The notes under the pieces were generated by a model. It saw only the letters and a list, made by a program, of their open reading frames with translations. It had not been told where the DNA came from and made no database searches. From Phycomyces nitens (Eukaryota; Mucoromycota; Mucoromycetes; Mucorales; Phycomycetaceae), in contig JAHRBC010000002.1 of assembly GCA_022702545.1 (NCBI GenBank), positions 1,488,001-1,552,000 on the forward strand: a stretch of 64,000 nt of DNA, written 5' to 3'. The position numbers and the translations under genes are program-made. Shown here piece after piece: positions 21,070-31,188 of this stretch (positions are counted from its first letter, which is position 1; every line of letters starts with the position of its first letter).

Positions 21070-23696
21070 GTTTTGCTGATGCCCGCAATCAAACTTACCC
21101 CCCACCCCCACAAGACGACGCCGAGGTTAACATGGTAGAGAGCATGCCCGTATATGCAGCAGAGCATGTCAAGGTCGGAGAACCTTCAACTCCCAGGAAG
21201 CCCTATGCCAGGAGAAAAGGAAAGGCACCGGAGACCATGGTCCCCATTCCCTTTACTCCCCTCAACCCTCAACCGCTACCAACGCTTCAACAGCAATCAC
21301 ACCACCAGGGGCAGTTCAACACTCACCCCGCCCAACCTGTACATGGACAAGAAGATGTCCATATGCGTCCTGTACAGGGAGGGTCAACCCAACCGCGCCG
21401 TCCTCGCCAGCCGCCAAGGCATCTCCCAGTCAAGCTGCACCAAAAGGATGTATGGGAGAAGCTTAAGAATGTGGATGCTGGGCTCTTGGTGGCCGATTGG
21501 TTACTTTTGGACAGGACCGCGTCCAAAGATGTCAAGGACGGTCTGCGTTTCCTCACTGGTAGGAAGAAGAAGGTGCCCGCGCTAGGTGTCAACTTGGTCC
21601 AGCATCAAGAGGATTCGTCGGAGGAGTCCGCCTCATTCTACTCAGACGACTGGGAGTCGCAGAGTGTGGTGTCTGATGAAGTGAACTTCGGTTCAGATAG
21701 TGAGCTGGACGGGTACGACAGCGACGATACGGTCTACAGCTACAAGTACGACTATCAAGACTTCGCCTCAAGCCAACCGTTGCGCGCGCCTATAACCATC
21801 AATGACCAAGTTTTGCCGGCGATCTTCGACTCTGGGGCCAGCATGTCCGTCATTAGCAAGACTTTGGCCGTCAAGCTCGGTTTGGTGCCAAATGGCGATC
21901 GTCTCCCTCTCTCCAGTCTGGATGGTCAAGCACACCCCCCTTGTGACATTACTGTCAACGTTCCCATTCGTGTGGCCGGAAAACTGCGACCGGACACGAT
22001 GTGCATCAAGGAGGGCCCTGGCAACCAAGATCTGTGCTTGTTGGGTATGACCTGGTTTAGGAAGTACGGGATTCAACTGCGGTTGAAGGATGGGTGCATC
22101 ATTATCCCAACCAAGCACGGAGCGAGCAGTGTGGAGTTGCAAGGACAAACGAGAGAGTTTGGGATGAGTGGTGTTGGCGCACCCATTTACTTGATTAATG
22201 TCCGAAAGGAGTCTGTCGTGGGGGGAAGAGCCCACGTTAAAGATACTCTTCAGGAGGAAAAGTTGTTGGACTACGTTGAGGAGGTGATGTCCGTTTCGGA
22301 GAAGGAGGAAGAGGTGCTTCCTCAGGGGATTGCGAGCGTTGTGGAGGCGCATCAAGATGCGTTTGTGGAGAATTCTGGTTTGGGTCGGGTGAATCTCTTG
22401 GACCATGAGATTCCAGTGACAACAAGTGAGCCAATCCGTTCTAGGCCGTACCGTTTGACTTGGGAGGAGAACGAGTCATTGAAACGGGAGCTGGATAACC
22501 TGTTGGCCTTGGGCCTGATCCGTCCGTCGCGTGGTCTCTGGACGTCTCCTGTCTTCTTTGTTCGCAAGAGGGACAATACCCTTCGGTTGGTGGTGGACTA
22601 CCGCAAGTTGAACCAAGTCACCATCAAGGATGCTTTCCCGTTGCCCCATATCGACGATCTTTTGGATTCTCTGGGTGGTTCTTCTCTGTTCTTGACGTTG
22701 GACGCCGCAAGTGGCTATTGGCAGGTTCCTGTTGCCGAAGAGTCCATCGAGAGAACTGGTTTTGTGACAAGGCAAGGAACCTTTGAGTTCACGGTGATGC
22801 CTTTTGGGTTGACTTCTGCTCCGTCTACGTTCCAGCGAACGATGTCAATGATCTTGGGAGAATATATTGGAGACTTCGTTTACGTCTTCATTGACGATGT
22901 AATTATTTTCTCCAAGACTCTGGCTGAGCATGAGGTGCACCTGTCCCTGGTTTTTGAAGCGTGCAAGAAGGCGAATCTGAAGTTGAAACGGAGCAAGTGT
23001 TTCTTCGCCCAGCCCAGTGTGGAGTATCTTGGGCATGTTGTCTCTGGTTCTGGTCTCTCGCCTTGCTCGCGGAATGTGGAGAAGTTGCTGGCTCTGGTGG
23101 TTCCTAGGAACACCAACGAAGTCCATACCTTTCTAGGTATGGCAGGTTACTATCGACGGTTTGTGCATGATTATGCCAAGGTGGCGCAACTGTTGGTGAA
23201 GATGCTGAAGAAGAACGTGTCCTTTGTCTGGGGTCCTGAGCAGGAAACGGCGTTCCTGGCTCTGCGAGCTGCTTTGGTGAGTCCGCCGATCTTGGCCTTC
23301 CCGGACAGGCAGCAAGTCCAAATCTTGACCACTGATGTGTCCACTCGTGGTCTTGGGGCTGTCCTGTCGCAGGCACCAGAGGATTCCCTGGAAGATGAGA
23401 CGGTGATCTCATATGGTTCTTGAGGTCTCCAGGGTTCTGAGAAGAACTACGCTGCCACGCATCTGGAAGCGTTAGCTCTCATTTGGGGTGTAGTAAGGTA
23501 CCGTCACTATCTTGCTGGCCGTCACTTTATCCTGCGCACGGATCATGCTGCGTTGGTTTATATCATCAAGAACCCAAATCCCTCCCCCAAGTTGTCAAGA
23601 TGGACCGCCGCACTGATGGAGTATGACTTCACTTTGAAGCATCAACCTGGCCGCGATAATCCGGCTGATGCCCTTTCTCGTCTTCTCTCTTTGTGA
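21052..23696 (+). pseudogene. B2 pol: protease, RT, RNase H with one nonsense codon
   Basis: Open in the -1 frame from the gag overlap; first ATG 21132, frame to 23423. It contains a Pro/Gln-rich linker, aspartic protease (AIFDSGASMSVISK, LLGMTWF), RT (VVDYRKLNQVTIKDAFPLP, MPFGLTSAPSTFQ, VFIDDVIIFSKT) and the start of RNase H (ILTTDVSTRGLGAVLS). A TGA at 23421-23423 interrupts it after ISYGS. The same frame continues with SEKNYAATHLEALAL, ILRTDHAALVY and NPADALSRLLSL to a stop at 23694-23696. The nonsense codon is most simply CGA to TGA. It would block RNase H and integrase synthesis. Confidence 0.85.
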
Positions 23697-24130
23697 ACCA
23701 GTAACTAGTTACTATAACTACGTTTTGGCAGGCTTTATCTCGACTTTTGACTTTCGGATTTCTCTTCTTTTGGCACTCTTTTTCCTTTTTCTTATATTTT
23801 CCCTTATATTATTACCCTATATTATTATCCCTATTATTTTATCCCTACTTCAATATCTTGTTGTATTCCCCAATTTTCTTATATTTTATCTACCATTTTT
23901 CCACTCGATTGTATCATTTTTTTTGTGTACCCTCAAATTTTCCTTATTTTTCTCTTGTGATCTACTTGTAACAATTAATATATCTCTTTAAAAACCATCA
24001 AACTCTCTGATTTTACAAGTACGCATCTACTCTTTTTTCGTGACATTGGTCCTATCTATTTTTTTATATTTTTCAAAGGTGTATCTTCTTAACATTTCTT
24101 ATTATGGATTACCCTTTATATCTTTCAATT
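23697..24130 (+). other. T-rich spacer between RNase H and integrase of B2
   Basis: About 430 bp, strongly T-rich on the plus strand, closed in the pol frame and splitting what is normally one continuous gypsy polyprotein. A GTAACT donor-like site lies at 23701, but no convincing acceptor precedes the integrase. B3 has a similar T-rich run at 29290-29385 where its pol is deleted. Confidence 0.5.
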
Positions 24131-25447
24131 TTTTATTTTTTAACTCGAAATGGCGAATACCCCAATGGTTCCACACAAGCAATCAAGCGAAAGGTGAGAC
24201 GGCAGGCCAAGAAGTATGTGGCATTCAATGGTAAATTGTTCCGTCAAGACTCCAAGGTTCCTTATGGTCAAGAACTGTTGCATGAGGGTATCGCTGAGGA
24301 GGTGGTAACTCGAGTTCACTGTGAAGGACACTCAGGCGTCAATAATACATGGAGGCAAGTAAGGTTGCAGTATACCGGGCCTAGATTGTATGAGTTGGTG
24401 CGCAAGGTGGTCCAGAGTTGTATAACTTGCCAGGTGAGAGCAAGGAAGATCCGCAAGAGGTGGGAGCCAGCAAGACCGATCAATACTCCAGTCAAGCCAT
24501 TTTATATGGTAGGGTGCGATGCTGTGGGGCCAATCAAGACTTCTAAGAATGGTTTCCGTTACCTTTTGGTGGCAGTTGATTACCTGACAAGATGGCCAAT
24601 TGCTATACCAGTCAAAGACATCACGTCTGAGACCACGGCCGACTTCATGTATGATCAACTGGTTGTCAACTATGGTGTGCCGAGTTACATCCTCACTGAC
24701 AGAGGTAGTAACTTCACTTCGGGTTTTGTCCGTGAGTTTCTTTTGTTGGTTGGTTGCCGCCATATTACTACTACTGCATACCGCCCGCAGACTAATGGGC
24801 TATGCGAACGTCTCAACCAGACTCTAGTGCAAACCCTTGCCAAGATAACCCGCGATGCCGATGCTCAAGACCGTTGGGACAAGTTCGTCAATTCTGCGCT
24901 TTTGGTCCTCCGTACCATGTCCAATGATTCTACTGGTTTTAGCCCTGCGATGTTGCTATTTGGATACGACATGCACACTCCGGCAATTTGGCCTGCTCCT
25001 CGTACGGATTTTGTCGAAGGAGAGGCAATGGATGAAGTGGCTAGCTGGATTAAAGTAGTTCAGTTGTTGACGGATGGTTTACGTGAGGAGGCAAGACAGA
25101 AAACCAAGGACAGACAGCAGCAAGACAAGAGGCGTTATGATGGGCAAGTGGGGCCGCGCAAGAGGTTCTCGGTGGGCAAGCAAGTGCTTATGAGAGACAA
25201 CAAACCAGCAACCAAGCTCCAAGACCGTTGGTTAGGTCCTATGGTGGTAAACCAGGTGAACAAGAATGGTACCTACCACTTAACTGGGCCGAACTATCTC
25301 AGGCTGCAAGGTGCCGTCAATGGTGACTCCCTGGTTCCGTTCTATCGACATAGAACCATGATCCCAGATGTGCAAGTACGAAGAGCTCAAGCCCAATTTC
25401 AAGCATGGTTAGACCGGGTGACTCCTGAGAGGATGGTCTCAACCTAG
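24131..25447 (+). CDS. B2 integrase (separate frame)
   Basis: The open frame begins with an ATG at 24104; recognisable integrase sequence starts near 24150. The H2C2 finger spans VHCEGHSG to SCITCQ. The DDE core is present: VGCDAVGP, YILTDRGSNF, NGLCERLNQTL. A chromo-less C-terminal part has RYDGQVGPRKRFSVG and DRWLGPMVV and ends ERMVST, directly before the polypurine tract. Integrase joins the cDNA to target DNA; family-B copies sit at a tRNA start, as expected of a Pol III-directed enzyme (inference). No damage is seen apart from its separation from the rest of pol. Confidence 0.82.
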   Translation, partial: FYFLTRNGEYPNGSTQAIKRKVRRQAKKYVAFNGKLFRQDSKVPYGQELLHEGIAEEVVTRVHCEGHSGVNNTWRQVRLQYTGPRLYELVRKVVQSCITCQVRARKIRKRWEPARPINTPVKPFYMVGCDAVGPIKTSKNGFRYLLVAVDYLTRWPIAIPVKDITSETTADFMYDQLVVNYGVPSYILTDRGSNFTSGFVREFLLLVGCRHITTTAYRPQTNGLCERLNQTLVQTLAKITRDADAQDRWDKFVNSALLVLRTMSNDSTGFSPAMLLFGYDMHTPAIWPAPRTDFVEGEAMDEVASWIKVVQLLTDGLREEARQKTKDRQQQDKRRYDGQVGPRKRFSVGKQVLMRDNKPATKLQDRWLGPMVVNQVNKNGTYHLTGPNYLRLQGAVNGDSLVPFYRHRTMIPDVQVRRAQAQFQAWLDRVTPERMVST

Positions 25448-25459
25448 ACGGGGGAGATT

Positions 25460-26211
25460 TGACACGTGTGTTGTGGGCAGGTTCGGTTTCGACCATGAAG
25501 CCGGACCAAGAGCCCGGACATAGACGTAGGAGGGGTCGGTGGCTGGACAAGTCCAAGTAAGAAGTCCAAGCCGAGTGAGTTGGGTGGGTTTCTGGTGAGG
25601 TGACGTTGGCTGGGCGATCCCCGAGTTTCTATATTTTTCTTTCTTCCCAGTCTTTTCCCGTTTTTATTTTATCACATTTATTTATTTCCTTTTTTATATT
25701 ATTTCCTTTCCTATTTCTTTTGTGAATCCTTGACACCTTCTTGCAGGATTGCACCATTTTACACCTCTTTAAACAATTGTCTTTGTACAATGTACTTCTT
25801 CCATTTTTACCTTTATTATTTTTACAATATTTTTATACTATACTTTATCACACTTGTCTAGAATTACATCATTTTATTCACTTATTTCTTTATTCTTTGT
25901 TTTACCTTGACTGCGATGGCACAATTCCATCCATTTATTTTATTATTTTCAGTTATTCTTTTTCGATTCTGAATGTCTATAAAAGACATTCAGTTTTCAA
26001 TCAATAAAAGATATCTTTCGTTGGGTTTAATACCGGTTCTATTTTATTTTATTTGTACTTTTCAATCTCTGAAGAGCAGTGATATTTTGCCTGGTTACAT
26101 TTTGGGAATATACTGTTGAGTTTCGTTAGTCATTTTCTTTATCTTTATTATTGTTTTATTATTTGCCGTCATTCGTCACTATACACAACCGTATACACAC
26201 ATCACGCGTCA
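25460..26211 (+). repeat. 3' LTR of B2 (L3)
   Basis: TGACACGTGTG...CACGCGTCA, 752 bp, near-identical to L2. Followed by CTTT and then directly by LTR L4. Confidence 0.85.
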
Positions 26212-26215
26212 CTTT

Positions 26216-26969
26216 TGACACGTGTGTTGTGGGCAGATTTGGTTTCGACCATAAAGCCGGACCAAGGGCCCGGACATAGACGTAGGAGGTGTCGGAGGCC
26301 GGGCTAGCCCGAGTAAGAAGTCCGAGCCGAGTGAGTTGGGCGGGTTTCCGGTGAGGTGACGTTGGCTGGGCGATCCCCGAGTTTCTATATTTTTCTTTCT
26401 TCCTAGTCTTTTCCCGTTTTTATTTTATCACATTTATTTATTTCCTTTTTTATATTATTTCCTTTTCTATTTCTTTTGTGAATCCTTGACACCTTCTTGC
26501 AGTATTGCACCATTTTACACCTCTTTAAACAATTGTCTTTGTACAATGTACTTCTTCCATTTTTATCTTTATTATTTTTACAATATTTTTATACTATACT
26601 TTATCACACTTGTCTAGAATTGCATCATTTTATTCACTTATTTCTTTATTCTTTGCTTTACATTGACTGCGATGGCACAATTCCATCCATTTATTTTATT
26701 ATTTTTGGTTATTCTTTTTTGATTCTGAATGTCTATAAAAGACATTCAGTTTTCAATCAATAAAACATATCTTTTTTGTTGGGTTTAATACCGGTTCTAT
26801 TTTATTTTATTTGTACTTTTCGATCTCTGAAGAGCAGTGATATTTTGCCCGGTTACATTTTGGGAATATACTGTTGAGTTTTGTTAGTCATTTTCTTTAT
26901 CTTTATTATTGTTTTATTATTTGCCGTTGTTCGTCACTATACACAACCGTATACACACATCACGCGTCA
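26216..26969 (+). repeat. 5' LTR of B3 (L4)
   Basis: TGACACGTGTG...CACGCGTCA, 754 bp, same layout as L2 and L3. Followed by the same candidate primer-binding site AATTGGAGGTCGTGCCGAGG. Confidence 0.85.
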
Positions 26970-27052
26970 AATTGGAGGTCGTGCCGAGGAATTGAATTAT
27001 TCCTATTCTTTATTTTATTTATTTTTCAAAACTCTAAACCGTGCTGTGGAAA

Positions 27053-27973
27053 ATGCCATCAGTAAACATCTCCAAGTATCTCTCTGCTCCGGAAATCTTT
27101 GTGGGTGGATCCAACTCCGAGGCCCTCGCCTGGTTAAAGCATCTGGATCGATTGCGTCGTGGCGTTGGCATGAGCGATGAGGAGGCCATTCTGGTTGCGG
27201 CAACGCACTTTCGGGGGATCGCGGCGAAATGGTGGGCAATCAAGGAAGACGAGGTGGTCACTTGGGAGAAGTTCGTTGAAGAATTCAAGGGACAATTTGC
27301 TTCGCGCCATATGGAGGATATATGGTGAGACGAAATCGAAGAAGTCCGTCAAGGTGAAGGTCAGAGCGTAGGAGATATTGCTCTGAGGTTGCAAGAACTC
27401 TTTGGTCTGGTTGCGCTCACGAATGAGTCGCAGAAAGTAAGAATCTTGTTGAAGGCCCTCAGGAGGGAGGTGGCCTACGAAGTTGAGAAGATTGGTATCC
27501 CGCGGTCTTGGGAAGAGATGGTCAAGTTGGCCATCAAGGTCGAGTCTGTAGAGGAGAAGTATTGTCGTTCTGGTTCTCGGTTTGGTTCGGTTTCTGGCAG
27601 AGGAAACTCCTGCTCTGAAGGTTCTGGTTTGGAGAGAAGTTCCGTCGAGAACTCTCTGTCTGAGCTCATTCAGGAGTTCAAGACGATGAAGGTCCACTTG
27701 GTGGACACTTATGCTTCTGGTTTTGGTGCGTCCGGTTTTGGTGCGCCTGGTTTTGGTTCTGGTCCTGGTTTCTCTGGTCATGGTTTCTCTGGTCCTGGTT
27801 TTTCTGGTCCTGGTTTCGCCTCTGGTTCGGGTTTTGCCCCTGGTGAGGGCGATTCTGCTGGTTCCCAAGTGCTGCGCTGTTCCTGGTGTGAGGAAGATGG
27901 TCACGTTCAGGCCAGCTGTCCTAGGAAAGTGAGTGATGAAGATGTTTTGGGAAAAGGCAGAGGGCGTCAGTAA
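27053..27973 (+). pseudogene. B3 Gag, Trp-to-stop mutation
   Basis: Homologous to the B2 Gag: NISKYLSAPEIFVGGSNSEA, AATHFRGIAAKWWAI, RLQELFGLVAL, a shorter GFG/GFSGPG repeat tract, a knuckle-like CSWCEEDGHVQASC, and a stop at 27971. A TGA at 27326-27328 replaces the second Trp of DIWW in B2. The GGGAAAA slippery heptamer is conserved at 27949-27955. Confidence 0.82.
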
Positions 27974-29390
27974 GTTTTGCTGATGCCCGTAATCAATCTC
28001 AGGTGTTCGTGGAGCAGGAGGATCCCGCGATCAATATGGTGGTGACTTCGCCGGTGTATTCGGCTGAAGCAGTCAAGTCGGTACTGCCGCTTCAACAGCA
28101 ACAGTACATGCAGGGTCAGTTCAACACTTTCCCTGGTCAATCGGTGTATGGCCAGCAGGACGTAAGCATGGCTCCGGTTGTGGAACCGTTGGGACTCAGA
28201 AGGCTCGGCAGGTGCGTCAGCCTCCAAGACAACTCCCTGTCAAACTACATCGGAGGGATGTATGGGAGAAGTTGAAGAGTGCTGATGCTGGTCTCTCAGT
28301 TGCAGACTGGTTGGTGTTGGACCGTGGTGCGTCCAAGGACATGAAGGATGGTTTGCGGTTTTTGTCTGGCCGAAAGAGGAAGGTGGTTGTTCCGGAGGTC
28401 AACATGGTGAACAATGAAGAGTCGTCAGAGGAATCGGTGGAGTTTTACTCGGATGCCTGGGAGTCGCAGAGTGTGCAGTCTGGTGAGGTGGTCGATGATT
28501 CTGAAATTGACTTGGGTGGTTATGAGAGCGATGACACGGTGTACGACTATGAGTACGACTATAAAAAGTTTGTCTCTAGTCAACCTCTGAGGGCGCCGAT
28601 CACAATCAACGACCAAGTTATTCCAGCCATTTTTGACTCTGGGGCCAGTGTGTCCGTTATCAGCAAGACGTTGGCGGTAAGGCTTGGGTTGGTCCTGAAT
28701 GGTGACAAGATTCCGTTGTCAAGTCTGGATGGTCAGGCCCATGCTCCGTGTGATATCACGATGAACGTTCCAATTCGTGTGGCTGGCAAGCTGAGGCCGG
28801 ATACAATGTGTATCAAGGATGGCGAGGTGAATCCCGATCTGTGTCTCTTGGGTATGTCCTGGTTCCGGATGTACGATGTTCAGCTGCGGCTGAAGGATTC
28901 TCGAATAGTCATACCGACTAAGCACGGCACGGGCAGCGTGGAGCTTCAAGGCCAGTCAAGAAGCTACCTGTTGGTGAATATGGCAGTGCCTGTCTTTTCG
29001 GTTGGTGTCCGAAAGGAGTCTGAAGTGGGGGAAGGGCCCACAGGTAAAGAAGCCCTTCAGGAAGATTGTCGGTTAGACGATGAGGTTGAGGTGATGTTGG
29101 CAGGGGTGAGTGAGGAGGAGTCCTCAGGGCAGTTTGGCGAGGAAGATCTGTGTGGGGGAGAGTCTCTTCCCGGTTTTGGGATGTTGTTGGTTTCTGCTTC
29201 TGGTGCGTTTGGTGACCTTGGAGGTCTTTCCAGTCCGGTTTTTACCAGCAAGTATGGTCCATCTCTCTCTCGGATTGTTGGTCAATCAGGTTTTCGCTCC
29301 TTTTGGTTTTCTTCTCTTTCCTTTCCTGTCCGATCCTTTTTATGCACCTTGTTTTCCGTTTCTCTATGCTTTGGTTTTCTCTTTCCCTGA
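27956..29390 (+). pseudogene. B3 pol remnant: linker and aspartic protease only
   Basis: First part in the -1 frame (VFVEQEDPAINMVV...), then a frameshift near 28200. It resumes at 28212 (RQPPRQLPVKLHRRDVWEKL) through the protease (AIFDSGASVSVISK, LCLLGMSWF) to a T-rich, Phe/Ser-rich tail ending at 29390. RT and beyond are deleted relative to B2. Confidence 0.78.
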
Positions 29391-29416
29391 TGGTCTCAAC
29401 CTAGACGGGGGAGATT

Positions 29417-30327
29417 TGACACGTGTGTTGTGGGCAAGTTCGGTTTCGACCATGAAGCCGGACCAAGGGCCCGGAACAGGCCTAGGAGGGGTCGGAGGCC
29501 GGACCAGTCCGAAGAAGAAGTCCGAGCCGAGTAAGGATGGCCGATCCCCGAGTTTCTTTATTTCTCTTTCTTTTCAATTTTTCTTTATTTTATTTTATCA
29601 CATTTTATTATTTCCTTTTTTATACTCTTTCCTTTTATATTTCCTTTGTGAATCCTTTCTCACTTTCTTGCAGGATTGCACCATTCTGTACTTCTTTAGT
29701 TTATTTCCCCTACTTCTTTGTCTTACCCTTTTCTTTACTATGTTATAGTATTTTTTTTATTATATTTTTCCTTTGGCCTTGATGGCATCTGTGGTAAAAC
29801 CACCTTTAAATACTATTACAAATTGGCTTAACAAAAACTAAGTAACAAAATCCACTCAAGTAGATTTAAGTTACACTAATATCTAAAAGCCCTATTAACA
29901 CCCAGTCAAGTATTTATACACAAATCCTACAACAGACAGAATTTTAGTTTCTCTTTTACTTTGAGAAATAAATATCAAGTAAAATTGACTTATCGTGTTT
30001 TAGTAATTTTGCTACAGCATCATTTTATTATTTTATTATTTCATTTTTTGGTTATTCTTTTAGTTATTTTCTTTGTCTATAAAAGACATTCTTTTCTAAT
30101 GAAATAAAGATCATCAGTCAGTTTTACAATCAATTTTACGGTTATTTTATTCTTTTGAGTTTAAGCTCTCGATCTCTGAAGAGCAGTTATATTTTGCCCA
30201 GTCATTTTGAGGATATTTCTGTTGAGTTTCGTTAGTCTTTTACTGATTCTTTCATTGTTTCTTTTATATATTTTATTTGTCGCCTGTTCGGTTACCATAC
30301 ACAACCATACAAACACATCACGCGTCA
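29417..30327 (+). repeat. 3' LTR of B3 (L5), carrying a small inserted element
   Basis: TGACACGTGTG...CACGCGTCA, 911 bp. Without the 229-bp insertion (29789-30017) it would be about 680 bp. It is diverged from L4 in the first half. Preceded by the polypurine tract ACGGGGGAGA. Confidence 0.8.
29789..30017. mobile_element. MITE-like insertion in LTR L5
   Basis: 229 bp present in L5 but absent from the aligned part of L2-L4 (GATGGCA...ATTTTATTATTT). Ends CTGTGGTAAAA and TTTTGCTACAG form an 11-bp imperfect inverted repeat. CAT flanks both sides (29786-29788, 30018-30020), a 3-bp target duplication. No coding capacity. Confidence 0.6.
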
Positions 30328-30332
30328 CTTTT

Positions 30333-30958
30333 TGACACGGGTGTTGTAGGATTTCCAGCTTCGCCCACTTCTCTCCATTTCACGTGACTTTTCCAAGGTC
30401 TTCCCTGCTAGAAAGCGTGACGTAGCATCCTGATCAACTTGGCAACGTCACCTTTCTCCATTTGCAAGTCACCTTATTTCTCATATCTCCCTTTTCTCCG
30501 CACTTCTTTGATTTTCCATATTTGTCACCCTCGCTCTCATTTCAAACCCCTCCTATCCATTTCCATATTTATCCATTGTACACTATTTTTGTCATCTATC
30601 TTCCCTTCCCTTCTCCCCACGTTGCTGTCTGTGCGCACTTATCTTTCTCTTCATGTTATCTACCTCTTTACACCCTCTCACACATCGGTACTTCATTTTA
30701 TTCATACCCCTTCATATCTCTGTCCCTTCTCTCACACTGCTCACTTTATCATATTACTGTTATCCATATCTTCATACTTCATATTTACATTGTCTTCACA
30801 CATTTTCATATCTCATTTTGTCTTATCATATTTGTCCTCCATTTTTATATTATCACCTTCACTGTATATCCCATTTTCTCATACTATCATATCTTATTTT
30901 GTCTTATCATCTCATACCTCTCCCCCCAAAGTCATTATTATCCTTATCCATTATCTCA
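30333..30958 (+). repeat. Family-B LTR fragment L6, broken at E3
   Basis: Begins TGACACGGGTGTTGTAG after a CTTTT spacer (30328-30332). It then continues as pyrimidine-rich DNA with many CATATC/TTATCATC tracts until the E3 terminus at 30959. The CGCGTCA end is missing. Its interior is too diverged to align by eye with L0-L5, so only the start is certain. Confidence 0.5.
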
Positions 30959-31188
30959 CACTGCAAAAATTGGTCAGTTTCACATATCTCAAAGAATATT
31001 AATTATACGTGAAAGAAAAGGTAAAATTAAAGATCAGATGTTTTTTGGTAGTTTAGACATATAGCGAAACGTTTTGTCAATGTAATTGGCTATAAAACAT
31101 GTGTAGCATAAGAAATGAATACCAAATCCAAATATATAAAATAAACTTTGCCTTGTATTCCTCTTCTTTACTGTAAAATCTTTTAATT

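Larger units (their letters stand above)
19036..26211 (+). mobile_element. Ty3/gypsy LTR retrotransposon B2
   Basis: LTR L2 19036-19787 and LTR L3 25460-26211 are both 752 bp and differ at only a few positions by eye. After L2 comes AATTGGAGGTCGTGCCGAGG, a candidate primer-binding site. Before L3 is the polypurine tract GACGGGGGAGA. Inside are gag, then pol in the -1 frame, a T-rich spacer, and integrase. Nonsense codons in gag and RNase H make this copy defective despite young LTRs. Confidence 0.88.
26216..30327 (+). mobile_element. Gypsy element B3: internally deleted, gag-protease only
   Basis: LTR L4 (26216-26969), a gag pseudogene, protease, then a direct jump to the 3' end (TGGTCTCAACCTAGACGGGG at 29388-29407, as in B2 at 25435-25454) and LTR L5 (29417-30327). 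RT, RNase H and integrase are missing. L4 resembles L2/L3 closely, whereas L5 is clearly diverged, so the two ends do not come from one simple insertion. Confidence 0.8.

Noticed and set aside
19972..21111. 379-codon minus-strand frame rich in Arg and Thr
   Set aside because: Antisense shadow of the GC-rich Gly/Pro/Ser repeats of B2 Gag; composition is a by-product of the repeat.
21768..22406. 212-codon and other long minus-strand frames in B2 pol
   Set aside because: Shadows of the real pol frame; no motifs and no independent support.
30439..31064. Overlapping 119-200 codon plus-strand frames
   Set aside because: Pyrimidine-rich low-complexity DNA of LTR L6 open in several frames at once; Ser/His/Phe-rich without domains.
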